In this document: in pieces, positions 52,301 through 59,256 of the stretch
How positions within the stretch are numbered: the stretch's first letter is position 1
How the letters are laid out: each line of letters starts with the position of its first letter
Source of the DNA: an uncultured Bacteroidota bacterium
GTDB taxonomy: Bacteria > Bacteroidota > Bacteroidia > Chitinophagales > Chitinophagaceae
Assembly (NCBI GenBank): GCA_903824665.1
Contig: CAIJXT010000029.1
Coordinates: 1-64,000, forward strand
Length of the DNA: 64,000 bases
Direction of reading: 5' to 3'
The notes under the pieces: generated by a model
The model's input: the letters and a program-made list of their open reading frames with translations, nothing else
What the model was told of the DNA's origin: nothing
Databases searched by the model: none
Translations under genes and position numbers: made by a program

Positions 52301-52431
52301 TTGAATCTTCCGATAATCACAATAATATTAGCGGGCAAGATCAAAATCGCCGGCCTGATGACGCAAAAGTGCTGGCATCAAAGACTGCTGCTGCATTTGC
52401 TTTTTGTCTTATTGACAGAGTCTTACAATAA
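49321..52431 (+). CDS. GAP1-like protein fused to a nucleoside phosphorylase/nucleosidase effector
   Basis: The 1036-aa protein begins IVVHQAYYGEVNRSHSC, followed by TDRPGAIPPGVQLAPYLSG and RSGMVFTHALII. This is the GTPase-associated protein 1 (GAP1-N1) pattern as I recall it. A helical middle of some 550 residues follows. From about residue 772 to the end comes a PNP/UDP phosphorylase-superfamily domain: VVLTAIKEEYMAVREHL, FVGIAGSRKPNDFRVGDVIF (about 853), IIASGEQLI, AVEMEGYGF (about 960) and VVRGISDIL. The last two hold the ribose-binding Glu/Met and the catalytic Asp. It is likely the killing or arresting part of the system. A TTG start at 49321 is required by the GAP1 N-terminus. Confidence 0.85.
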   Translation: MENKSIVVHQAYYGEVNRSHSCINSTIASDKDLNSFLLTFTDRPGAIPPGVQLAPYLSGAPYSNFYIFTKTIPDARASRSGMVFTHALIIDFGTITLVNNLEPFFSLFVNEVPHDKENLEALKISYSPIADPISSLSPNYVIESLAALLNGESPILFSGTFDTFKVVLQAIWIVPIQAFRNGIRFRTSFTPSDIESISNLTIVNIQQPFIPKWSGKKIILSEVTRGDHIITDQEAYMLHSNGDSPFAKFLVGLQLDAVNLQNIRFASEIYDTYKALDSISDGDKVRQAIRIISKISPSQSNGIHIKEQFISKLIGLYESGVDTNLKALRNVTWSAFENGSERMALLISKVIELGDDNITESNTDVSDTLILSICEEPYNWWHQAVQLAFKKVIGKSIQPYLPVIWSVIIKSENSLKTMLSLVPDTARNGEEMRMSIPKRISTQIGSDLYDKLLHFVARKKWYMFYADLNLLRLSKIDTLLAQISVEKHSTIDPASGVKYVADQIEDGELIGMTISNCQKELIHLSVDRISRTTSLLKSIEVQNSCWLEIWASILDEVKNISYGIAGEEKRLVYLVLDQIVQGKQIPDTIIKYISVSEFANICEYPQRVTIWKRLPSLYVGSFKAKTLEDVLRSFLKGQINTDDIEQDLVQELTSDKFVSKFLATNRNNLSLVVQLFDSFSGLKDEYLSEYIKNYRSNLSNEEAENLGEMVSRRQYRAAATSIYNKSTHNSSFKGALKFCGDLVKYDWWGSFFGSRDTAHSYPSSREQTTKSGILPVTVVLTAIKEEYMAVREHLTDIREHNERDTIYEVGVFIANGKERTIVFIRECGARNTTSAQETERAIRSFQPRIILFVGIAGSRKPNDFRVGDVIFPEKVYSYEGGKATETSFKSRPDAVAPSFKLLEKAKSVRLKDEWKEVINGKYPDSVKADIGIIASGEQLIEHHSSEIGRILADHYNDTSAVEMEGYGFLKAALRQGGPSNSVLAGVVRGISDILESSDNHNNISGQDQNRRPDDAKVLASKTAAAFAFCLIDRVLQ

Positions 52432-52975
52432 GAGTCTTTTATTTAATTTCAGGACTTAATTGGATTGAGCACGAATTTCGACCACTATACAAACTGAATT
52501 ATTTCAACCAAAGGTCAATATTTACACCTCAAAGAACGTAATGTGTGTAGAGGAGGGCTCTTATAACCGAGCACCCCCAGGATCGACGTAATGGCCCTTC
52601 TTTCTCTCGATTTCAAGACCGATAATCCGAAGAGCGCAAAGGGCTTGCGAGCAAGGCGGATGTTCGGTTTGAGCCACGAATCACTTCATACCTAATACAC
52701 TTGAAGAAACTTAATGTAACTGCCGGGAAACATTACTAACCGGCCTCGATGGCGGAATTAGTTGACGAGCATGTCCGCAAACTATCGTGCGACTATTTAC
52801 TTTCAACGCTTTCAATCGTCTCGGTCCTATATGCTCAGTTGGGATGAGCACCAACTATGTCCTATCTACAAGTCCGTTGACAGTGCGGCCTTGAAGCAAC
52901 TTTATGGCGAGTTTTAGGGCGACTTGTATAAAACAAAAAAGACCTTGATCGCTCAAAGTCTTGTCTGTATTGAAG
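52432..52975. other. Gene-free interval between the GTPase operon and the tRNA
   Basis: No intact gene is seen in these roughly 540 bp. Short frames (about 34-50 codons) look like remnants, with no recognised family. The tRNA 3' end faces this side, so an integration remnant is possible, but I could not find a direct copy of the tRNA end at the left border of the operon. Confidence 0.5.
52931..52962 (-). terminator. Intrinsic terminator of the tRNA gene
   Basis: On the minus strand a 10-bp stem (AAGACTTTGA and TCAAGGTCTT, one G-U pair, arms at 52953-52962 and 52939-52948) has a GCGA tetraloop and is followed by a TTTTTGTTTTA tract. It lies directly downstream of the tRNA. Confidence 0.85.
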
Positions 52976-53049
52976 TGGGCCCACCAGGACTTGAACCTGG
53001 GACCACCTGATTATGAGTCAGGTGCTCTAACCAACTGAGCTATAGGCCC
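52976..53049 (-). tRNA. tRNA with CAU anticodon (elongator Met or lysidine-type Ile)
   Basis: The 74-nt cloverleaf reads GGGCCTATAGCTCAG at the 5' end. It has the D-loop TTGGTTAGAGC, an anticodon arm CCTGACTCATAATCAGG with CAT in the loop, and the T-arm CCAGGTTCAAGTCCTGG. The acceptor stem is GGGCCTA/TGGGCCC with one G-T wobble. CCA is not encoded. A CAU anticodon can be Met or, after lysidine modification, Ile; the sequence does not decide between them. A perfect -7 box (TACATTTG) lies 33 nt upstream at 53083-53090. Confidence 0.92.
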
Positions 53050-53082
53050 CTTGATATACTTGCGTACATCAAAAATGGATTG

Positions 53083-53090
53083 CAAATGTA
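53083..53090 (-). promoter_or_regulatory. -7 box of the tRNA gene
   Basis: The minus-strand sequence TACATTTG is a perfect match, 33 nt before the tRNA 5' end at 53049. Confidence 0.5.
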
Positions 53091-53125
53091 GGATATTTAC
53101 CCAAAAAGCAGAAATTTTTTCTCGC

Positions 53126-53133
53126 TATTTTTG
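53126..53133 (+). promoter_or_regulatory. -7 box 4 nt before the HAD hydrolase ATG (leaderless candidate)
   Basis: TATTTTTG is a perfect TAnnTTTG and ends 4 nt (AGGG) before the ATG at 53138. Confidence 0.5.
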
Positions 53134-53137
53134 AGGG

Positions 53138-53779
53138 ATGATAACGGGTATCAAACATATTATCTTCGACCTGGGTGGGGTGCTGCTGAATATAGACTAC
53201 ATGCTGACGGAAAAGGCGTTTGTAGACGCAGGTGTAAAACACTTTGCACAACTGTACTCCCAAATGCAGCAGAGTGACATCTTTGACCGCTGGGAAACGG
53301 GCCGCATGACGCGGCAGGAGTTTATAAGCACGATGCAGCAGGCGGCAGACACGCCACTGACGGAGGCACAAGTGCTGCACGCGTGGAACGCGATGCTGCT
53401 GGACTTCCCGATACGGCGGCTGCAGATACTGCAACAACTGCGCCTGCACTACGACCTGCTGCTGCTGAGCAATACGAATGAGATACATGAGGAGGTGTTT
53501 AATAATACGCTGATGCAGGCGCATGGGTTCCCCAACATAGGTGTGTTCTTTGACCGGGTGTATATGTCGCACAGGGTGGGGCTGCGCAAGCCTATGCCGG
53601 AGATCTTTGAGCGGGTGCTGGAGGAAAACGGGCTGAAGGCGGCACAAACACTGTTTATAGACGATAGTCCGCAGCATATAGCGGCGGCGAGCGCGCTGGG
53701 CATACAGACGATATACCTGGAAAAGGGTATGACGATAGAAAAAGATGTGTTCAGACCCAAAACACCCACCGACCAATGA
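53138..53779 (+). CDS. HAD-superfamily hydrolase (subfamily IA)
   Basis: The 213-aa cytosolic enzyme has all HAD motifs: nucleophile in IIFDLGGVLLNID (about 8-20), the Ser/Thr motif LLLLSNTNE (about 109-117), the Lys in VGLRKPMPEIF, and the acidic pair FIDDSPQHI (about 175-183). The cap is helical and inserted after the first motif (C1-type). It would dephosphorylate a small metabolite; the YihX-like branch acts on sugar phosphates, but the substrate here is not known. Its stop overlaps the ATG of the alpha/beta hydrolase by 4 nt (ATGA), so the two are co-translated. Confidence 0.93.
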   Translation: MITGIKHIIFDLGGVLLNIDYMLTEKAFVDAGVKHFAQLYSQMQQSDIFDRWETGRMTRQEFISTMQQAADTPLTEAQVLHAWNAMLLDFPIRRLQILQQLRLHYDLLLLSNTNEIHEEVFNNTLMQAHGFPNIGVFFDRVYMSHRVGLRKPMPEIFERVLEENGLKAAQTLFIDDSPQHIAAASALGIQTIYLEKGMTIEKDVFRPKTPTDQ

Positions 53780-54582
53780 GGCTGCTGCGCAAGATACTGT
53801 TGTGGACAGGTGGCATAGCGCTGGCGCTGTATGTGGCGGTGTGCGCTTTCTTCTACTCCAAGCAGCAGGAGATCCTGTTTGTGCCGCAGAAGCTGAAGGC
53901 AGATTATGCGTTCAGCTTCCCCGACCGGTTTGCAGAACATAATATCACCACTGCCGATGGCACGGTGCTGTCGGGGCTGCTGTTTAGGGCAGATAGTGCA
54001 CGGGGGCTGATCTTTTACCTGCATGGCAATGCCGGTGCACTGCATACGTGGGGCGAGATAGCGGGTGTGTACACTGCGCTGGGGTATGATCTGTATATGC
54101 TGGACTACCGGGGGTATGGTAAGAGCGGGGGCAGCATAGCGAGTGAGGCACAACTGTATAGCGATGTGCAGGCTGCCTACGATGATCTGAAAAAACTATA
54201 CCCGGAAAACAAAATAGTGGTGCTGGGCTACTCGATAGGTACCGGGCCGGCGGCGATGCTGGCGGCAAACAACCACCCGCGGCTGCTGGTGCTGCAGGCA
54301 CCCTACTACAGCATGACGGATATGATGGAACATACCTACTCATTCCTGCCGCGGTTTCTGCTGAAATACCCGCTGAAAACAGGTGAGCATGCTGCAAAAG
54401 CGAATGCGCCGGTGGTGGTGTTTCATGGCACGGCAGACAGGGTGATCTATTACGGATCGGCAGAGAAGCTAAGGGCAAACTTCAGGCAGGGCGATACGCT
54501 GATAACGCTGCATGGGCTGGGCCACAACGGATTTACCAAGAACAATGACTACCTGACGGCATTGCCGTATGTGTTGCAATAG
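53776..54582 (+). CDS. Membrane-anchored alpha/beta hydrolase (BEM46/ABHD17-like)
   Basis: The 268-aa protein has an uncleaved N-terminal anchor (about 9-27). The alpha/beta hydrolase core shows the oxyanion region YLHGNAGALHTWG (about 78-90) and the nucleophile elbow GYSIGTGP (Ser about 156). The acid lies in FHGTADRVI (Asp about 217) and the catalytic His in GLGHNGF (about 250). The layout is that of the BEM46/ABHD17 family of serine hydrolases. It probably acts on a lipid or ester at the inner-membrane face. Translation is coupled to the HAD hydrolase gene (4-nt overlap). Confidence 0.9.
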   Translation: MRLLRKILLWTGGIALALYVAVCAFFYSKQQEILFVPQKLKADYAFSFPDRFAEHNITTADGTVLSGLLFRADSARGLIFYLHGNAGALHTWGEIAGVYTALGYDLYMLDYRGYGKSGGSIASEAQLYSDVQAAYDDLKKLYPENKIVVLGYSIGTGPAAMLAANNHPRLLVLQAPYYSMTDMMEHTYSFLPRFLLKYPLKTGEHAAKANAPVVVFHGTADRVIYYGSAEKLRANFRQGDTLITLHGLGHNGFTKNNDYLTALPYVLQ

Positions 54583-54594
54583 GCTGCGGGCGTG

Positions 54595-55722
54595 CTAGTA
54601 TGCAATGACCTGCTCCTCGAGCATGGCGGGCAGCTCGCGGAACTCGTACTGCTGATTGCGTAGCTGTGGCTCGAAGCCCGCCTCGCGAATGCTCTCCTGT
54701 ATGCTGCGCGATGTGAAGCGGTGGGGCGCACCGGCTGCACTGACCACATTCTCCTCGATCATGATAGACCCAAAATCGTTGGCACCGGCATGGAGGCAAA
54801 CCTGTGCTACCTGCCTGCCTACCGTGAGCCACGATGCCTGAATGTTCTTGACATTGGGCAGCATGATGCGGCTGAGTGCGATCATGCGGATGTACTCCTC
54901 GGGTGTCGTGAGGTTTTTGGTGCCGCGTATGCGCTGTAGCAGTGTGTCTACATCCTGGAATGTCCAGGGTATGAAGGCTAGGAAACCCTTGGCGTGCTCT
55001 GGCTTGCGTGCCTGCACCTCGCGTAGCTTGACCAGGTGCTCGAAGCGCTCGTAGAGGGTTTCTACGTGTCCGAACATCATGGTGGCGCTGGTGGTGAGGT
55101 CGAGCTTGTGGGCCTCGTGCATGACATCGAGCCACTCCTGCGCACCACACTTGCCATTGGACACGAGGCGGCGTACACGATCGTTGAGTATCTCGGCACC
55201 GGCACCGGGCAGGCTGTCGAGGCCGGCCTCTTTGAGGGCTTTGAGTACCTCGTGGTGTGTGCTTTTCTCGAGCTTGGTAATGTGTGCTACCTCTGGCGGG
55301 CCCAGGGCGTGCAGTTTGAGGTTTGGGTATAGCTGCTTGAGCTGCTTGAAGAGGTCGACATAGTATGCCAGACCGAGATCGGGGTGGTGGCCACCCTGCA
55401 GCAGCAGCTGCTGGCCGCCATAGCGGAAAGTCTCGTCGATCTTGGTTTTGTAGGTTTCGATATCGGTAATGTATGCCTCGGGGTGGCCGGGGATGCGGTA
55501 GAAGTTGCAGAATTTACAGTTGGCCACGCACACATTGGTGGTGTTCACATTGCGGTCTATGATCCAGGTAACCTTGCCGTGTGGCACCTGAATTTTGCGC
55601 AGCTCGTTGGCAATAAAAGTAAGGTCGGCAAGGGGGGCATGCTCAAACAGGAAAACACCCTCCTCTGCACTGAGAAAATCGAAGCGCATGGCGCGCTCGT
55701 ACAAACTTTGCAACTCCACCAT
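54595..55722 (-). CDS. mqnC: Cyclic dehypoxanthinyl futalosine synthase
   Basis: MqnC is a radical SAM enzyme of the futalosine route to menaquinone, which makes the spiro-cyclic intermediate from dehypoxanthine futalosine. The 375-aa product has the cluster-binding motif CVANCKFCNF (about 65-74), then QLLLQGGHHPDLGLAYY and LPGAGAEILNDRVR. Also seen are TTSATMMFGHVE and the C-terminal FIPWTFQ and GSIMIEENVVSAAG segments. The related MqnE/CofH enzymes share this pattern; the length and HHPDL support MqnC. No other mqn gene is adjacent, so the pathway must be spread over the chromosome. It converges with the hydrolase gene. Confidence 0.93.
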   Translation of the reverse strand: MVELQSLYERAMRFDFLSAEEGVFLFEHAPLADLTFIANELRKIQVPHGKVTWIIDRNVNTTNVCVANCKFCNFYRIPGHPEAYITDIETYKTKIDETFRYGGQQLLLQGGHHPDLGLAYYVDLFKQLKQLYPNLKLHALGPPEVAHITKLEKSTHHEVLKALKEAGLDSLPGAGAEILNDRVRRLVSNGKCGAQEWLDVMHEAHKLDLTTSATMMFGHVETLYERFEHLVKLREVQARKPEHAKGFLAFIPWTFQDVDTLLQRIRGTKNLTTPEEYIRMIALSRIMLPNVKNIQASWLTVGRQVAQVCLHAGANDFGSIMIEENVVSAAGAPHRFTSRSIQESIREAGFEPQLRNQQYEFRELPAMLEEQVIAY

Positions 55723-55837
55723 CGGTATTGTATTGAGGCGGTAAAATTAGGAAAATAAAAGGGAGGATGCTGTAAATAGATACAGGTGGGGGCTATGTGG
55801 GTATATACCAAAGCTATTGCGGCAGGGTGCGGGCATA

Positions 55838-57712
55838 CTACTCCTGATTGAGCTGGATGAAATCGGGGGCGGTAATGTAGTTGCTGCGGTACCGGAAGCG
55901 GATATTGGCATTGGTAACGACCTTGAAGCCGGTCATGTTTGCCGGGGCAACGGGGAAGAAGAATGCACGCACCTCTATGGTTTCGAAGATGAGGTTCTCG
56001 TTGCGGGCGCGGAGGCCGGCACCCAGGCTGGTATACAATGCCGACTGGGAGAAGCGCTTATTTTCGGGCGTGATCAGGGCGAGATCGCCCCAGGGGAAGG
56101 GAGCAAAGCGGAAGCCCAGCAGCTTGCCGGGCAGGTAAAACGCGGTCTCGAGCTGCAGGCTGAGGCGCTGTGTGCCGTAAACCGAGTCGGACAGGAAGCC
56201 GCGGAGACCATACTGATTATTGAGATAAAGGGGTGCGGTGGTGACCCTGTTGCCGAGGCGGGTGTAGCTGAGATTGGCATATTGCCTGATCATGGTGCGG
56301 TGCCACCGTACAACGCGGCCGTAGGCAGTAGTGCCCGCCAGCAGGCCGGCATCCTGCATACGGTCCTGGTAGTAGTATCCGCCGGTTTTGACATAGAATT
56401 GCAGATAGTCACCACGGTTAGTAGCCATAGATTGCGACACATTGACCCCGGCATAGGGGCGCCTCAGGTACAGTTGGGAATGCCAGCCGGCGGTGAAAGC
56501 TATGTTGTATCCGTATGGCAGATCCTCGGTGGTGCCAAAGCCATAGATATACTGGGTTTTGTAGAAGTCCTGACGGTAAAAGGTAAGCTGGCCGATGATA
56601 GCTTGTGAGCTATTGAAGACCGGGCTGAACGTGCCGCCAACCTGGCGTGGCACCTCGGCAAAGTTGCGGTCGTAGTACCGTACCGCAAAAAAGCGCCTGT
56701 CGCGTATGGCGTTGTTGGTGGCGGTGAGCTTGTTGATAGCAATACTGTAGCCTGCCCATCCGTCGAACTGGCTGTACCTGTATTTCAGGAAAAGGTTTTC
56801 GGGGATCCGGTAGACATTGTATGCCCGGTTGGTACTGAGTACCAGCCCGCCTGCAAACTGTGAGTAGGGCGATACGAGCCGGCGTGAAAGCTCTATATAG
56901 TCGGCGGTTTCCTCGACCCGTGTATAGGGGCTCACCCTCATGGCGCTGTGGCCTATGGTGGCGTCGATATAGGTGTGGCCTACATTGTTTTTGCGGTAGT
57001 AGCCGCCGTAGCCCCAGTGGGGTGTGCGGCCATTGTCGTAAAGGCCTGTGAACTCGAGGCGCTGGCCCATGCCGGCGAGGTTGGCATCGTAGAGCTCGCC
57101 CTGCACCCGTGTGGTGCCATTGGCCGCAGCGCCGCCACCTATGCTGAACAGATCTTTGGTATAAACAGTGATATTGACAGAGTCGGGCATGCCGGGAATA
57201 CTGTCGATAACGATACGGGCATCATTGATGAACTCCAGTGAGCGGATGAAACGCTCATTGTCGGCCACCATAAATGCATTGACGGGCATGCCTTCGTGGA
57301 TGAACAGATTGTTTCTGATCACGAATTTCCGGGTATTGACGTGGAATAGATTCCCCATCCGTGCACCAAAGCTCTTGTCGCGAATGCCGGTATCTTCCAT
57401 AGATCTGTCGAAGCCAATTGTGACCACATCGATGTTCCGGATGTATCTTCCCTGGTAGGGCAGGAATGGTGTTTCGCTCTTACCATCCATTTGTCCACCT
57501 ATGTGATTGGTGTCGGGAGTGCGGCTAATGGCGGCAACGGCTTTCTGAAAACTGTTGTTAATAAACTTGTTGCGGCTTAGGTGTGGCTTGCGCTGATCGC
57601 CCGTTTGCGCGGCACATTGCCGACAGGGCTGAAGGCATACCAACAGCAGCAAAACGATATGTAGGCAGAGGACACGCACAAAGGCAAGGTTGAGCAATGA
57701 ATGTAACCACAA
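55838..57712 (-). CDS. Omp85/BamA-like outer-membrane barrel protein
   Basis: The 624-aa protein (TTG start at 57712; a GTG at 57679 is an alternative that gives a cleaner signal peptide) has an N-terminal region with one or two POTRA-like domains. These lie at about 75-190: RYIRNIDVVTIGFD, FVIRNNLFIHEGMPVN and SVNITVYTKDLFSIG. A C-terminal 16-stranded barrel of the bacterial surface antigen type ends about residue 620 in SNYITAPDFIQLNQE. Such proteins belong to the BamA/TamA superfamily and insert or transport proteins. It is separate from the BAM machinery and its role is unknown. Confidence 0.82.
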   Translation of the reverse strand: MWLHSLLNLAFVRVLCLHIVLLLLVCLQPCRQCAAQTGDQRKPHLSRNKFINNSFQKAVAAISRTPDTNHIGGQMDGKSETPFLPYQGRYIRNIDVVTIGFDRSMEDTGIRDKSFGARMGNLFHVNTRKFVIRNNLFIHEGMPVNAFMVADNERFIRSLEFINDARIVIDSIPGMPDSVNITVYTKDLFSIGGGAAANGTTRVQGELYDANLAGMGQRLEFTGLYDNGRTPHWGYGGYYRKNNVGHTYIDATIGHSAMRVSPYTRVEETADYIELSRRLVSPYSQFAGGLVLSTNRAYNVYRIPENLFLKYRYSQFDGWAGYSIAINKLTATNNAIRDRRFFAVRYYDRNFAEVPRQVGGTFSPVFNSSQAIIGQLTFYRQDFYKTQYIYGFGTTEDLPYGYNIAFTAGWHSQLYLRRPYAGVNVSQSMATNRGDYLQFYVKTGGYYYQDRMQDAGLLAGTTAYGRVVRWHRTMIRQYANLSYTRLGNRVTTAPLYLNNQYGLRGFLSDSVYGTQRLSLQLETAFYLPGKLLGFRFAPFPWGDLALITPENKRFSQSALYTSLGAGLRARNENLIFETIEVRAFFFPVAPANMTGFKVVTNANIRFRYRSNYITAPDFIQLNQE

Positions 57713-57808
57713 AAATCGTGCTACCTGTAAAAACGTTTGCAGATCGTGATTATTGCGGGCATAATGGGCTTTGTGGCACTAATTGCGTGATGAAAGACTT
57801 TCACCTTA

Positions 57809-59047
57809 TCAGGGTGTCTTGCGCATCTTGCTGCGGTCGGGCACAAATTTCCATCCGTCGGGATTGATGTCGATAGCGTCGCGCTTGTGGTCGTAGAACT
57901 CTATTAGCTGCTTTTTCCAATGTTTGTCGCCAAGTGAATACCGCATGTGGTTGCGGTGTACCCAGAAGAAAATGAAGTAAGCACCAATGTAGAAGAGATT
58001 CATCCGGTCGTCGAGGGCTATGATTGTAAGCCAGCCGATGCAGGCGAAAGGGAACAGGTAGTAGCGGGCGTTTTCGAGTGCGAGCACGAAGGATTCATTG
58101 GGCCAGTAGGTTTTGATAAATGCCATGAAACATACCGAAGCCGAAATGAGCAGGACGTATTTGCGGCGTGCATTCGCCTTTTTGTAAATGAGGTACAGAA
58201 CACCTGCTATGGGCAGCAGCATGACCGCAGACATAATGCGCTCGAAGGTGCCGATGGCAAACGGGAACACACCGGATCTGAAAAAGAACATCTGACTTAC
58301 GTTGTTGGTGAACAGGCGGAGCAGGTGGTTGGGCTCTGGCGGTACGGGCACGCCCCTGTAAAATCCGGTATCGATATAGAAGATGTGCACAAACTGGGTG
58401 GCACCGCCGGCGAGTACGAGAATGTAGGGAAGGGCTTTTTTGAAGGTCATTTCTTTGCGCTCGATGATGAGCATGAGCAAAGTGGCAGGGGAAAAGAAGA
58501 GCGAAAATGGCTGGGTAAGGGCCAGAATAAGGATGATGAGCGTGTGCAGGGCATAGATGGCATTGTTGCGGAAAGTGTTGCCCACAAAAATGTAGTTGAG
58601 CAGGTACAGGTTGGCGTACCAGCCGGTGGCACCCATGATCATGGTAAGATCGGGGGCGACGGGCATGAAGAGGAACCATGTGGCGTAGGCGATCTTGTGT
58701 TTCAGCTTCATGTACACAGCACTCTCGTACATGCCATACACTACCAGGAAAGTGATGATAACCGCAGTGATATTGTACAGAACAGGGATAATAAAGTAAC
58801 TGACCGACAGGCTATGGAAAAACAAAACTACCAGCCGCTGCATCAGCAGCAGATAGCCCGAATAAGGAATGAAAAGACTTTTTACACCTTCTTCTTCTAC
58901 TTGTTTGAAGAAGATCAGGCAATCCTCGGCCCATATCTGCGGATTGGTGAACGCATCGAAGCGGCGAAACATGAGTATTGCAATAACGAGAACAAATAAA
59001 ATTACTATGTCTCTGGTTTTGCTGGCGGGTAGTCTCAATAGCTGCAT
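57809..59047 (-). CDS. Polytopic membrane protein of unknown function
   Basis: The 412-aa inner-membrane protein has about ten predicted helices with short loops (for example 10-27, 60-80, 90-112 and 155-172). After the first helix there is a phrase FDAFTNPQIWAEDCLIFFKQ that recalls the acidic loop of GT-C glycosyltransferases, so a membrane glycosyltransferase is possible. The frame is open to 59131, but a perfect -7 box (59071-59078) lies 23 nt before the Met at 59047 and inside the longer frame. The shorter start is therefore chosen. It stands divergent from the helicase gene. Confidence 0.8.
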   Translation of the reverse strand: MQLLRLPASKTRDIVILFVLVIAILMFRRFDAFTNPQIWAEDCLIFFKQVEEEGVKSLFIPYSGYLLLMQRLVVLFFHSLSVSYFIIPVLYNITAVIITFLVVYGMYESAVYMKLKHKIAYATWFLFMPVAPDLTMIMGATGWYANLYLLNYIFVGNTFRNNAIYALHTLIILILALTQPFSLFFSPATLLMLIIERKEMTFKKALPYILVLAGGATQFVHIFYIDTGFYRGVPVPPEPNHLLRLFTNNVSQMFFFRSGVFPFAIGTFERIMSAVMLLPIAGVLYLIYKKANARRKYVLLISASVCFMAFIKTYWPNESFVLALENARYYLFPFACIGWLTIIALDDRMNLFYIGAYFIFFWVHRNHMRYSLGDKHWKKQLIEFYDHKRDAIDINPDGWKFVPDRSKMRKTP

Positions 59048-59070
59048 GCAGATGAATGTATTAGGTGCAG

Positions 59071-59078
59071 CAAATGTA
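59071..59078 (-). promoter_or_regulatory. -7 box for the 57809-59047 gene
   Basis: The minus-strand sequence TACATTTG is a perfect match, 23 nt before the Met at 59047. It excludes the longer open frame as start. Confidence 0.55.
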
Positions 59079-59244
59079 ACCCATATCGCGATAATCAGTC
59101 TGCAATTTTCGTGCATATGAATTATGTGCAATCGAGGGATGCTGGGAAGTTGGTAGCGAGGAAGAAGGTATCAACAGAGCGTTGAGGATGCAATAATATT
59201 TTCAGTATACACAGATAGCGCCGTTCAAATCCATATACCTGCCT

Positions 59245-59252
59245 TAAATTTG
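59245..59252 (+). promoter_or_regulatory. -7 box 4 nt before the helicase ATG (leaderless candidate)
   Basis: TAAATTTG is a perfect TAnnTTTG and ends 4 nt (CCTT) before the ATG at 59257. Confidence 0.55.
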
Positions 59253-59256
59253 CCTT

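Noticed and set aside
52580-52920. Possible integrase remnant next to the tRNA
   Set aside because: Short frames show no tyrosine-recombinase motif such as R-H-x-x-H or the active Tyr; not supported.
55817-56608. Plus-strand frame of 263 codons
   Set aside because: It is antisense to the Omp85-like gene and has no signal or motif.
57947-58999. Plus-strand frame of 350 codons
   Set aside because: It is a shadow of the membrane protein gene on the minus strand, and its product is highly charged with no fold.
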